From: Ruegeria sp. THAF57
GTDB lineage: Bacteria > Pseudomonadota > Alphaproteobacteria > Rhodobacterales > Rhodobacteraceae
Length of the DNA: 64,000 nucleotides
Assembly (NCBI RefSeq): GCF_903914075.1
Contig: NZ_CAIWNQ010000004.1
Span: 124,001 to 188,000 of the forward strand
Reading direction: 5' to 3'
The notes below the pieces were generated by a model, which was not told where the DNA came from, ran no database searches, and was given only the letters and a program-made list of their open reading frames with translations. This document shows, one piece after another, positions 45,564 through 54,468 of the stretch; the stretch's first letter is position 1, and every line of letters starts with the position of its first letter. Both the position numbers and the translations under genes were made by a program.

Positions 45564-47152
45564 TTGCGGCACGGCAAACCCAATCCTTTCAGGCGCTGCT
45601 GAGAGTCAGCGTGTTCTGCATTCTCACTGTTTCCTACCTGGTGACTGCGCCTGAGTATCATACGACAGCAATCGACTCGTACTATTTCGCCGAGATTATC
45701 TCGCAACATGACCTTTTCGAGGCGCCGGTCCGGCTGTTGTTGTGGCTGTCTTCGATGCAGGTGCTTTACCGGATAGTTTCGGTTTTTCAGGCCGAGCCCG
45801 ACCCGTTCGTCATCCTGAGTATTGCCAACGCGATATTTGCATCGCTTTCTGTCATCTTGCTTGAAAGGTTATTGTCGCGACAGTTCGCAGTGCCTTCACC
45901 GGCGTCTTGGCTTACCGCCATTACTTTCGGGGTCAGTTACGGCACATGGCGATACGCAACCGAGCTTGAGGTTTATCCCTCAGCGATGTTGTTCACGATA
46001 GTTCTGCTTACCTTGGCCTTCTCGACGGCGGGGATGAAACCCCCTGCGCGGTCAAGACGGATCTGGATCACGGCAATCGCCGGCGCGGTTGCTTCGTTTT
46101 TCTATCAACCGTTGGGCATCGTCGCAGGCATAGCAATCCCGGTATTCTTCCTGTCCCGGCGGGTCTTGAAAGACCTTATTCAATACTGTGCAATCTACGG
46201 TCTGTTCTTGGCGGCTGGGTTCCTAAGCTTGGCACGCACGGGGGGATCCAGCGATCCGTTGCACACAATTTTAGATACGGACGGCAAAGTTGTTGTGCTG
46301 CCCGACATGGTCAGCCTTTCCGCTTCGGCGGTGGCGTTCTTTCAAAACCTGTTGTCGGCGAATTGGATGTTTGCGTTCCAACCCACACGGGATGTCATCG
46401 AAAGCAAGTTTGCGGACCATTTCATGCATGAATTGGTCGCCACTGACCCGGCCTATTGGGGGTACCGCCTATTCCTTCTTACGATTCCGGCAGCATTGGT
46501 TTTGTTGCTGCTTGCAGTCATTCGCGTTCTTAAGGCGCGTGAAAGACGCCCGCTGACCAGCCCTGAACTAAGTGCGATTTCGCTTTTGACCGTGCAGGCG
46601 CTTATGGTGCTGGGTTTGCACCCCGAAGGTTTCGAAGCGTGGTTGCCAACGCTTGTGCCTGTATTCTTACTGTTGGGAAGTCGTATTTCCGGGCCTCTGC
46701 AACGCTCTGGGCATGTGTCGGTACTTGTTTTAATTGTCGCGGTCTTTGGGGTTCATAACTGGTTTGCAGGCGTTGGAGTGTTTGCCAATGCAACGCGGGA
46801 CTACAATCGCATACTGGCCGAACCCGCCATTACCCGCCTTGGCGAGAAGGACTTGGTTATCATTGGGGCCGACTGGCCGTTGTTTAAATATCTAAATTAT
46901 GTAGGCGCCGCCGATACGATTTTCGCCAAGGACACACAGACCGACGTCATTCTTAGTCGGCTGGAGGGTACCATAGACAGTGGTCATCAGGTCATGATTT
47001 ACCCAGATGTCATTGCACCCTCTGCCTTGGCCCTAAAGCAAGCCAGAAATCTGACGGAAGTCTACTCAAAAATGCCCAAGCAAGCGATTGCCAATGGCGA
47101 GAAGATTGAGTTCGGTGACCTTGGATACGGTTTGCTTTTGAGGAAAGAGTAG
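45560..47152 (+). CDS. Multi-spanning membrane glycosyltransferase, GT-C type (ArnT-like role)
   Basis: 530 residues with about ten to twelve hydrophobic segments and a C-terminal soluble domain (about 420-530). An acidic residue in the first external loop (AIDSYYFAEI, Asp near 37) and the ATELEVYP segment near 135 fit the GT-C fold, which takes the sugar from a polyprenyl phosphate carrier at the outer face. Sequence similarity to named families is weak, so only the fold class is called. It overlaps the deacetylase gene by 4 bp and ends the operon, in the role ArnT has in the Arn pathway. Confidence 0.72.
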   Translation: MIAARQTQSFQALLRVSVFCILTVSYLVTAPEYHTTAIDSYYFAEIISQHDLFEAPVRLLLWLSSMQVLYRIVSVFQAEPDPFVILSIANAIFASLSVILLERLLSRQFAVPSPASWLTAITFGVSYGTWRYATELEVYPSAMLFTIVLLTLAFSTAGMKPPARSRRIWITAIAGAVASFFYQPLGIVAGIAIPVFFLSRRVLKDLIQYCAIYGLFLAAGFLSLARTGGSSDPLHTILDTDGKVVVLPDMVSLSASAVAFFQNLLSANWMFAFQPTRDVIESKFADHFMHELVATDPAYWGYRLFLLTIPAALVLLLLAVIRVLKARERRPLTSPELSAISLLTVQALMVLGLHPEGFEAWLPTLVPVFLLLGSRISGPLQRSGHVSVLVLIVAVFGVHNWFAGVGVFANATRDYNRILAEPAITRLGEKDLVIIGADWPLFKYLNYVGAADTIFAKDTQTDVILSRLEGTIDSGHQVMIYPDVIAPSALALKQARNLTEVYSKMPKQAIANGEKIEFGDLGYGLLLRKE

Positions 47153-47173
47153 AAATTGAAACACCCGGGCACG

Positions 47174-47527
47174 TCATCCGGTTGTCAGAAGCCCGACACC
47201 AACAATGACGAAGGCAATTCCAAGTACCGTTTTCAAACCTATAACCTCGCCAAAAAAGATCATCCCGACGCTTGATATTCCGACGATAGAGAGGCTTGTC
47301 GCAAGCGTGTACGCTGTGCGCAAAGGAAGCCCGCGCAAAGCATATAGATAGCTGAGTAAAAGCATGACACCCAACGTCAGCCCAACCCATAGCATCGGGT
47401 GCAGTGCGGCAGACAGCATGGAAGACCACGAGCGGGATATCTCGGTTTCAACTGTAAACTTCTTGAAAGCAAAGTTCGCGCCAATATTTCCGCAAATCGC
47501 AAGCAACAAGGCTAACCAGTAACTCAT
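47174..47527 (-). CDS. SMR/EamA-like four-helix membrane protein (ArnE-like)
   Basis: 117 residues and four hydrophobic helices. LPLRTAYTLATSLSIVGISSVGMIFFGE is read in pieces: the LRTAYTLATSLS block matches the helix 3 signature of small multidrug resistance and ArnE/ArnF proteins, and FGEVIGLKTVLGIAFVIVGVGLL is a typical last helix. It converges on the GT-C gene with a 21-bp gap. In the Arn pathway ArnE/ArnF flip the lipid-linked sugar across the membrane; that role is proposed here because of its neighbours. A drug/metabolite exporter is the alternative. Confidence 0.78.
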   Translation of the reverse strand: MSYWLALLLAICGNIGANFAFKKFTVETEISRSWSSMLSAALHPMLWVGLTLGVMLLLSYLYALRGLPLRTAYTLATSLSIVGISSVGMIFFGEVIGLKTVLGIAFVIVGVGLLTTG

Positions 47528-47743
47528 CCGACAAAGCTCCGAAAATAAACTAAGTCTTCAAGTGCTAGTCTGGAAGCGGTCTCAGGTCTAATGAAAAGTC
47601 GGGCGTGCGCGGCCTGCGGTGCTTGCTGCCGTTCCGCGCAGTGTCGGACCCACTGTTTCCAAATAGACTGGTTGAGGCGCACGTTGACTTGCGGCTTCGT
47701 TCCGCTCACTGTTTGGAAAAAGAGGTAAAAGGTACATCCAGCA

Positions 47744-48793
47744 GTGTTTGTTGATCTGTTTAAAGACGGAGTTATTCGGAACTTCATGGCACCTTTGTTG
47801 CCATCGACAAGCCTGTTCTATCTCTATGTAGTTTCAGCGTTTATCATCTCGGCGGCGGTGTTTTTTTTCTTCGAGAGAAGAGAGAGTGAGCACCGTCCCG
47901 ACGAGATTGAAAAAGGTCTGTTTGGGTATGTTTTTGATCGAAAGGTCTGGTTTCATCCGTCTTCAAAGCAGGATTATTATTTCTTTGTCGTAAACACTTT
48001 CATCTATTCTGGGATCATTGCCCACTTTATGATCTCGGGGCATATCGTGTTCAACGCATTCGGTAACGTCTTTGATTCAGTGCTCGGACCGCGTCAGGAG
48101 GCCCTGTTCACGTTGTCCGTATTCACGTCACTGGCATATACTCTGGTGGCGGTCCTTGCGATTGATTTTGCCATTTTCCTAACCCACTACGTGCAGCATA
48201 AGTTTGCACCGTTGTGGCATTTCCATTCTGTTCATCACTCTGCCGAGGTGCTGAACATCGTAACTGTCTATCGTCAGCACCCGGTCGACCTGTTCATTAC
48301 CGGTACGTTCATGGTGGTTCTGACCGAGGTCGCTTTTGCGTTCTACGCCTATCTGACGATGTCCGAACCCGCGCAGCTTACAATCGGAGGGCTGAATGTT
48401 GTGCTATTTGGGTTTTACCTACTGGGGTACAATCTAAGGCACTCGCATATCTGGCTCAGTTATCCGCGCTGGCTGTCTTACATCTTCATCAGTCCGGCGC
48501 AGCACCAAACCCACCACTCGATCGACGAAAAGCATTTTGACAAGAATTTTGGTTTTATCTTTGCGATTTGGGATTGGTTGTTTGGCACGCTGTACGTTCC
48601 CAAAGGATACGAAAAGCTGGAATTTGGCATTTCACGCGCCGAACCCAACCCGTTTGGGTCGGTAGTCGAGCTTTATTTGAAACCTTTTCAACTGGCGTGG
48701 AAGGAAATCACGGGGTCAAAGCTGTTCAGTCGCTTTGCTATGGGGTTCGGCGTCGCGGCTGTTTTGTGCGTGGTTTTCAGCGTCGCCTTCTGA
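47744..48793 (+). CDS. Sterol desaturase/fatty acid hydroxylase superfamily membrane enzyme
   Basis: 349 residues with about six membrane segments and the eight-His di-iron signature: HYVQH, HFHSVHHSAE near 165 and HQTHHSIDEKH near 250. The GTG at 47744 is the first possible start; an ATG at 47786 (MAPLLPSTSLFYLY) is an alternative and neither has a strong ribosome site. The substrate is a lipid; hydroxylation of an acyl chain, sterol-like or carotenoid lipid cannot be separated. Independent of the glycan operon by strand, although adjacent. Confidence 0.87.
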   Translation: MFVDLFKDGVIRNFMAPLLPSTSLFYLYVVSAFIISAAVFFFFERRESEHRPDEIEKGLFGYVFDRKVWFHPSSKQDYYFFVVNTFIYSGIIAHFMISGHIVFNAFGNVFDSVLGPRQEALFTLSVFTSLAYTLVAVLAIDFAIFLTHYVQHKFAPLWHFHSVHHSAEVLNIVTVYRQHPVDLFITGTFMVVLTEVAFAFYAYLTMSEPAQLTIGGLNVVLFGFYLLGYNLRHSHIWLSYPRWLSYIFISPAQHQTHHSIDEKHFDKNFGFIFAIWDWLFGTLYVPKGYEKLEFGISRAEPNPFGSVVELYLKPFQLAWKEITGSKLFSRFAMGFGVAAVLCVVFSVAF

Positions 48794-48809
48794 GTTGTGC
48801 AATCGGGGA

Positions 48810-48902
48810 TCACGGATCCGGATGCTGGCTGAGCCAAATCAGAAAACCAACATAGGCGAACACACTTAGGTTCAGCACTGTATCAATCAGTCCACCAGTC
48901 AT
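48810..48902 (-). CDS. 30-residue membrane peptide coupled to the BCCT transporter
   Basis: ATG at 48902 overlaps the BCCT stop as ATGA, with a strong GGAGGA site 7 bases upstream inside the transporter gene. The peptide starts MTGGLIDTVLNL and has one hydrophobic helix (TVLNLSVFAYVGFLIWL), ending SQHPDP. Codon usage and the strong start make this a real gene. It resembles in plan the small subunits coupled to some other secondary transporters (e.g. MetS beside the NSS protein MetP), but I do not recognise the family. Function as a subunit or regulator is inference. Confidence 0.68.
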   Translation of the reverse strand: MTGGLIDTVLNLSVFAYVGFLIWLSQHPDP

Positions 48903-50392
48903 GCGTTTTCCTCCTTGGTGAGCGATTTGAACAGGCAAACGACCAGAACCGGAACAATAAACACAAAGGCAATAGCGGATAGCGCGATGATCGAGCGCAC
49001 AAGGCCAATATCCCCGACCAAAATCATTGCCAGCCCAAGTGCCCCCAAAATTCCGCCCCAAATTGTACGAATGCGGGGCGAAGGGTTCTCATCCCCTCCG
49101 GCGCCGATCATAGCAAGAGTAAAGCCCGCGCTGACTACGCTTGTAACGACGAACAGGAACGCAGCTAGAACTGTCGCCGTGCGGGTCAAACCGTCCAGCG
49201 GAAACTTTTCGAGCAATGCAAATGTGGTCGCGTCAAGGTTTTCGGCATTTACTGCGGCCAGCGTTCCGTCCTGCCTGAGAGTGTCAAAGAATCCCAGCCC
49301 CCCGAAGATTCCGAACCAAAGGATGGAAAACAGGGTGGGGGTGACAATAACGCCGATCAAAAACTCTCGTATCGTTCGCCCGCGCGAGATGCGGGCGATG
49401 AAAATACCCACAAATGGTGACCAGGCGAGCCACCAGATCATGTAATTCAGCGTCCAGCTGTGGAACCAGTTGACGATCTTTTGGTCAAAGAACCCGGCCG
49501 TTGAAAAACCAGCGGGAAGAACGCCGAACAGGTAGCGCCCAAACCCCGATACGATGTCGTCCATCACATACGAAGTCGGGCCGAAGATCAAAAGGTAGAT
49601 CATCAGTCCCACGGCGATCAGCATCGCGGCATTCGACAAAAGCGCCATGCCGTCGCCGAGGTCTCTGCGCAGTGGAATGATGAAGGCGATGCATAGGGCT
49701 CCAAATATTGGAAGGGTCAGGCGATCGGGCTGCTCAACACCAATCAGACCGGCCACCCCGGTTTGAATTTGAAAGACGCCCATCGCCATTGATCCCGCCA
49801 GCCCAACCGCGATGGCGACGATTGACAGCAGATCGAAAACCCAGCCCAACGCCTTGACCCAGCGGGCCTCTCCCAATGCGGCCAGCAACGGTGCGCTTAG
49901 CAACAGTGCGCGGCCTTTACGGTAGGCAAAATAGGCTATGACCAACGCGACGATCCCGTAAATTGCCCAGGCGTGGAAGCCCCAGTTCAAGTAGGTCACG
50001 AACATGGCGTGACTGGCGGCTTCGGCATCGTCGCTATAGTTTTGCAAAAGCTCAAAATGCGTCAGGGGTTCGGCCGTTCCGTAAAACAGCAAACCCACGC
50101 CCATCCCGGCCGCAAACAGCATCGCGATCCAGACCGGCGTTGAAAATTCGGGCTCGGACGTATCGGTCCCCAGACGTATGTCGCCAAAGCGCGAAAAGGC
50201 CAGATAGATTGCAACAAACAGAAGGCCGCTGACTTCGAGCATAATAAACCAGCCACGGCTGCTGAATTGTGTCTCAACAGCCGCAGTCGCAAGGCGGCCC
50301 AATCCATGCGGATCGGCAATGCCCCACGCAGCGATAGCCGCGCTGAGAGTCAGGGCAATAATCAAAAGCGGGCTGGGGGATTTCCTATCCAC
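48899..50392 (-). CDS. BCCT family betaine/choline/carnitine-type transporter
   Basis: Sodium- or proton-coupled uptake of quaternary ammonium or similar solutes, for osmoprotection or carbon. 497 residues with twelve helices. The glycine-rich AAGMGVGLLFYGTAEPLTHF (TM3 region) is close to that of BetP, and the tryptophan box is WTLNYMIWWLAWSPFVGIF near 315, with the aromatic cage for trimethylammonium groups. The osmosensing C-terminal tail of BetP is absent: the last residues are LFKSLTKEENA. Betaine or DMSP as substrate is likely but unproven. Followed by a coupled small membrane peptide. Confidence 0.9.
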   Translation of the reverse strand: MDRKSPSPLLIIALTLSAAIAAWGIADPHGLGRLATAAVETQFSSRGWFIMLEVSGLLFVAIYLAFSRFGDIRLGTDTSEPEFSTPVWIAMLFAAGMGVGLLFYGTAEPLTHFELLQNYSDDAEAASHAMFVTYLNWGFHAWAIYGIVALVIAYFAYRKGRALLLSAPLLAALGEARWVKALGWVFDLLSIVAIAVGLAGSMAMGVFQIQTGVAGLIGVEQPDRLTLPIFGALCIAFIIPLRRDLGDGMALLSNAAMLIAVGLMIYLLIFGPTSYVMDDIVSGFGRYLFGVLPAGFSTAGFFDQKIVNWFHSWTLNYMIWWLAWSPFVGIFIARISRGRTIREFLIGVIVTPTLFSILWFGIFGGLGFFDTLRQDGTLAAVNAENLDATTFALLEKFPLDGLTRTATVLAAFLFVVTSVVSAGFTLAMIGAGGDENPSPRIRTIWGGILGALGLAMILVGDIGLVRSIIALSAIAFVFIVPVLVVCLFKSLTKEENA

Positions 50393-50787
50393 GGTCCGAG
50401 GCCTTTCTGCGCCGTTTCTGCCAGCTTAGTCCAATTGCGCGCATAACCGAAAGGACCGGCGTGCTTTACACGCCTTGTTGTTTTTCAATGCGAACCTGAT
50501 GCGGGCACCGTCGAACAAAGTTAATCCGACTAGTCTGGTCAATTCCCGCGATCTCGGGGGGAAAGTTCCGGAAATTCTCTCACATTTGCTGCTCGGGGCG
50601 GTTGAGGGCGGCGCGGGGGTTGACAAGCGGAGTGTCTGAATGAAACGTCAAATAAGTTGGGAGATTTTGAAAATTCAGATGCTTGACCCTGTTGCAAGAC
50701 GGGGTGGCTTGTCGTACCGGCAAGGTCCCAGATGAGGGACCGCTGAAAAGTCTCTCATCCATAATAAGAGTTTGGGAGTTCTCAAAA
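50393..50787. other. Divergent promoter region between BCCT and TAXI-TRAP genes
   Basis: 395 bp with no gene. A perfect inverted repeat GGTCCC-agatga-GGGACC sits at 50724-50741, 47 bases before the SBP start, and may be an operator or leader hairpin. A TTGACA hexamer at 50620-50625 has no clear -10. The ribosome site GGGAG precedes the ATG at 50788. Confidence 0.45.
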
Positions 50788-51756
50788 ATGAAAAACAGCA
50801 GCAAGCTTAGCCTTGGCGCGGTCGTAACCGCGGCGCTCATGGCTCCGGCCGCTTACGCCGAGGAATTCATCACAATTGGTACCGGCGGTGTAACCGGTGT
50901 ATACTATCCGACAGGCGGTGCCATCTGCCGTCTTGTCAACAAAGGCCGCAAAGAGCACGGCGTGCGTTGCTCGGTCGAATCTACCGGCGGTTCGGTCTAC
51001 AACATCAACACCATCCGCGAAGGCGAGCTGGAGTTTGGTGTTGCCCAGTCCGACTGGCAGTTCCACGCTTACAACGGCACTTCGAAATTCGAAGAGGCTG
51101 GTCCCTTCGAAAGCCTGCGCGCGGTGTTCTCGGTCCACCCCGAGCCGTTCACCGTTGTGGCCCGTGCCGACTCCGGCATCGCCAGCTTTGAAGACCTCAA
51201 GGGCAAGCGCGTGAATATCGGCAACCCCGGTTCCGGTCAGCGCGGCACCATGGACGTCGTTCTCGAAGCGATGGGCTGGAGCCTTGACGATTTCGAGCTG
51301 GCGTCCGAGCTGAAAGCGGCTGAACAGTCGGCTGCTCTGTGCGACAACCAGATCGACGCGATGATCTACACCGTTGGTCACCCATCGGGTTCGATCCAGG
51401 AAGCGACCACAGCCTGTGATTCCGTTCTGGTCAACGTGACCGGCGACGCGATCGACGGTCTGATCGACGGCAACTCGTACTACCGCACCGCGACCATTCC
51501 TGGCGGCATGTACCGTGGGTCGGATGGCGACACCACCACCTTCGGTGTGGGTGCAACCTTTGTGACCTCGGCCGACGTGTCGGATGACGCGGTTTACGCG
51601 GTTGTCAGCTCGGTCTTCGAAAACTTCGACGACTTCAAAAAGCTGCACCCGGCATTTGCCAACCTCAAGCCCGAGGAAATGATCGCAGACGGCCTGTCGG
51701 CACCTCTGCATCCGGGTGCCGAGAAGTACTACAAAGAAAAAGGCTGGATTCAGTAA
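50788..51756 (+). CDS. TAXI-family TRAP transporter solute-binding protein
   Basis: Periplasmic binding protein for a TRAP importer. The ATG at 50788 gives 322 residues with a signal peptide cut after AYA (residue 24). The TAXI signature is visible: [21 protein letters not shown] just after the cleavage, [24 protein letters not shown], and [17 protein letters not shown] near 135. The ligand is not known; some TAXI proteins bind glutamate/glutamine or aromatic compounds. The gene heads an operon with a fused permease and a UspA protein, and the strong, G/C-third-position codon bias suggests high expression. Confidence 0.93.
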   Translation: MKNSSKLSLGAVVTAALMAPAAYAEEFITIGTGGVTGVYYPTGGAICRLVNKGRKEHGVRCSVESTGGSVYNINTIREGELEFGVAQSDWQFHAYNGTSKFEEAGPFESLRAVFSVHPEPFTVVARADSGIASFEDLKGKRVNIGNPGSGQRGTMDVVLEAMGWSLDDFELASELKAAEQSAALCDNQIDAMIYTVGHPSGSIQEATTACDSVLVNVTGDAIDGLIDGNSYYRTATIPGGMYRGSDGDTTTFGVGATFVTSADVSDDAVYAVVSSVFENFDDFKKLHPAFANLKPEEMIADGLSAPLHPGAEKYYKEKGWIQ

Positions 51757-51769
51757 ACCAGACCTGACG

Positions 51770-51837
51770 CGGGGTGCCTTCGGGCGCCCCGCAACCCAAG
51801 CCCGGCTCGACCGGGCAATAAATAAGGCCAAAAGGCC
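51770..51837 (+). other. Three tandem hairpins between SBP and permease genes
   Basis: CGGGGTGCC-ttcg-GGCGCCCCG (51770-51791), GCCCGG-ctcga-CCGGGC (51800-51816) and GGCC-aaaa-GGCC (51826-51837). Such intercistronic stems commonly stop 3' exonucleases or part of the polymerases, keeping the binding protein more abundant than the permease. There is no T-run, so it is not a full terminator. Confidence 0.6.
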
Positions 51838-51858
51838 GCATGACGGGGAGACATCTTG

Positions 51859-54468
51859 ATGAGTTCCGACACCCAATCCAACCGACCGCTATCCGAAGAA
51901 GAGCTACAGGACCTTGTCGCCTCGTCCGATGCGGGCGGGCGTAATCCGGTCGGTAATGTCGGAATTTTTCTGGCTGTTGTTGCGGCACTGTGGTCCGTGT
52001 TTCAGGTTGTTCTGGCCTCACCCGTTTCGAATGTGGTGCTGCCGGGCAGCGTGGTGAACAACTCGCGCCAGATTCATCTGGCTTTCGCTATGTTTTTGGC
52101 GTTTGCCGCCTATCCTGCGCTTAAGTCCAGCCCGCGGGATTACATTCCCGTGCAGGACTGGATCATGGGCGCGCTTGGCGCCTCCGTGGCGTTGTATGGA
52201 TATTTCTTCTACGACAAGATCGTAAACGCAGGCGGTCTGGCCGATGACACCGACAAATGGGTCGCGCTGGGTGGTCTGTTGCTGTTGTTCGAGGCCGCGC
52301 GTCGTGCGCTTGGCCCAGCAATGGCGATCATCGCAACCATATTCCTGGCCTATGTCTTTTTTGGCTCGTCGGAATGGGTGCCCGAAGTTATCCGTTGGAA
52401 AGGGGCCAGCCTCAAGAAAGCCATGAGCCATATGTGGATCACGTCCGAGGGCGTGTTCGGTATCGCGCTTGGCGTGTCCACCAAGTTCGTGTTCCTCTTC
52501 GTTCTGTTCGGTGCACTTTTGGATAAGGCGGGGGCAGGGAACTATTTTATCAAGATGGCCTTTGGTGCATTGGGCCACCTGCGCGGCGGACCTGCCAAAG
52601 CAGCCGTTGTGGGTTCGGCTGCAACCGGCCTTATCTCGGGCTCGTCGATTGCGAACGTTGTGACGACCGGAACCTTCACCATCCCGCTGATGAAGCGGGT
52701 AGGCTTTAGCAGCGAACAGGCAGGCTCGGTCGAGGTTGCCTCATCCGTGAATGGCCAGATCATGCCGCCCGTTATGGGCGCTGCCGCCTTCCTAATGGTG
52801 GAATACGTCGGCATTTCCTATGTCGAGGTGATCACCCATGCGTTCCTGCCGGCTGCGATTTCTTACATCGCACTGGTCTATATCGTTCACCTTGAGGCCG
52901 TGAAGCGGAACATGCCCACGCTGGGTGACCGCGACGTTCATCTGGCGCGCACTGTTTTGGGTATGCTGTCCTTCTTTCTCGTCTTTGCGGGTCTTTGCTA
53001 TGGCTCGCAGTTCCCTGTCGAAGCGGTGACAAGCTGGGCACCGTCCTCGGCGGGATTGATCCTGAGCCTTATCGTCTGCGCAGTGTACGTGGCGCTGCTG
53101 TATCTTGCCGCGCAGGTGCCGGACCTTGAACCCGACGATCCGAATGCCAAGGAAGTTACGCTGCCGGTGATCGCGGATATCTACAAGGCAGGTCTGCACT
53201 ATCTGCTGCCGATCATCGTGCTGGTTTATTTCCTGATGATCGAACAGAAATCACCCGGGTTGTCGGCGTTCTGGGCGACGGCGCTGTTGTTTGTAATCCT
53301 TCTGACGCAGAAGCCTCTCAAAGCGTTGTTCCGGGGGCAAAGCAATCTGAAAGACACGTTCATCGACGGTGTTGCCGACCTGTGGCAGGGCCTGATCGAC
53401 GGCGCTCGAAATATGATCGGGATCGCTCTGGCCACGGCCACCGCGGGTGTGATCGTAGGCACCGTGACCCTGACCGGAGTGGGTCAGGTCATGGCCGATC
53501 TGGTCGAGTTCCTGTCGGGCGGAAACCTGATCCTGATGCTGGTGATGGTCGGTCTGCTGAGCCTGATCCTGGGCATGGGCCTGCCGACTACGGCGAACTA
53601 TATCGTGGTCAGCTCATTGATGGCCGGGGTTGTCGTTGAACTGGGCGCACAAAGCGGACTGATCGTGCCGCTGATCGCGGTCCATCTGTTTGTGTTCTAC
53701 TTCGGTATCATGGCGGATGTGACCCCGCCCGTGGGTCTGGCCAGTTTCGCCGCAGCCGCCGTATCTGGCGGCGATGCGATCAAGACTGGTTTCACCGCGT
53801 TCTTCTACAGCCTGCGCACCGTGGCGCTGCCGTTTGTATTCATCTTCAACACCGATTTGCTGTTGATTGATGTGACGTGGGTAGAAGGAATAATCGTCGC
53901 GATATTTGCGACCATAGCGATCCTTGTCTTTACGGCGGGAACGATGGGGTATTTCCTGACCCACAGCCGCATCTACGAAAGCGTGGCGTTGATCGCGGTG
54001 GCCTTTGCATTGTTCAGGCCGGATTATTTCATGGACCGTATCGTGCCGCCCTATACATCGGTCGAGCCTGCTGCATTTGTGGAAACCATCGGGCAGACCC
54101 CGCCCGGAACCGAAGTACGCATGGTCGTAAGCGGCCCGGATTTCGACACGCTCGAAATGACTGACACAACCGTTGTTGTCACGGTCGGTAGCGAAGAGGG
54201 CGGCGCGGCGCGGGTTGATGCCATGGGCTTGCTTCTTCTGGAAGAAGACGGGTTGGTCAAACTAGAAGAACCGCTTTTTGGCACGCCCGTGGCGGATGAG
54301 CTGGATATGTTCGACTATTACGGCGACGACGCGGTGCGTCTGACCTCGGTCAGCCTGCCGTCCAGCCAGCCTCCAAAGCAATTGATCTACATTCCTGCTA
54401 TGATCTTTCTGGGTCTGATCGCATTCCTGCAACGCGGCCGAGCCGCCAGACAAGAGGTGCCCGCATGA
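51859..54468 (+). CDS. TRAP transporter fused small/large membrane subunits (DctQM type) with DUF3394 tail
   Basis: 869 residues; ATG at 51859 with GGGGAG 8 bases before (a TTG directly in front is not preferred). N-terminal small subunit helices (about 30-150) are fused to a 12-helix DctM domain (about 150-700: GSAATGLISGSSIANVVTTG, SSVNGQIMPPVMGAAAFLM, LILGMGLPTTANYIV, ADVTPPVGLASFAAAA). The C-terminal 170 residues (DYFMDRIVPPYTSVEP onward) form a soluble beta domain resembling DUF3394, ending in a final membrane helix. Works with the TAXI protein upstream. Confidence 0.92.
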   Translation: MSSDTQSNRPLSEEELQDLVASSDAGGRNPVGNVGIFLAVVAALWSVFQVVLASPVSNVVLPGSVVNNSRQIHLAFAMFLAFAAYPALKSSPRDYIPVQDWIMGALGASVALYGYFFYDKIVNAGGLADDTDKWVALGGLLLLFEAARRALGPAMAIIATIFLAYVFFGSSEWVPEVIRWKGASLKKAMSHMWITSEGVFGIALGVSTKFVFLFVLFGALLDKAGAGNYFIKMAFGALGHLRGGPAKAAVVGSAATGLISGSSIANVVTTGTFTIPLMKRVGFSSEQAGSVEVASSVNGQIMPPVMGAAAFLMVEYVGISYVEVITHAFLPAAISYIALVYIVHLEAVKRNMPTLGDRDVHLARTVLGMLSFFLVFAGLCYGSQFPVEAVTSWAPSSAGLILSLIVCAVYVALLYLAAQVPDLEPDDPNAKEVTLPVIADIYKAGLHYLLPIIVLVYFLMIEQKSPGLSAFWATALLFVILLTQKPLKALFRGQSNLKDTFIDGVADLWQGLIDGARNMIGIALATATAGVIVGTVTLTGVGQVMADLVEFLSGGNLILMLVMVGLLSLILGMGLPTTANYIVVSSLMAGVVVELGAQSGLIVPLIAVHLFVFYFGIMADVTPPVGLASFAAAAVSGGDAIKTGFTAFFYSLRTVALPFVFIFNTDLLLIDVTWVEGIIVAIFATIAILVFTAGTMGYFLTHSRIYESVALIAVAFALFRPDYFMDRIVPPYTSVEPAAFVETIGQTPPGTEVRMVVSGPDFDTLEMTDTTVVVTVGSEEGGAARVDAMGLLLLEEDGLVKLEEPLFGTPVADELDMFDYYGDDAVRLTSVSLPSSQPPKQLIYIPAMIFLGLIAFLQRGRAARQEVPA

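Noticed and set aside
47524-47787. 87-codon minus-strand frame overlapping the start of the SMR-like gene by 4 bp
   Set aside because: The overlap looks like coupling, but the product has no recognisable domain, no clear ribosome site at its start, and it runs over the start of the sterol-desaturase-type gene on the other strand.
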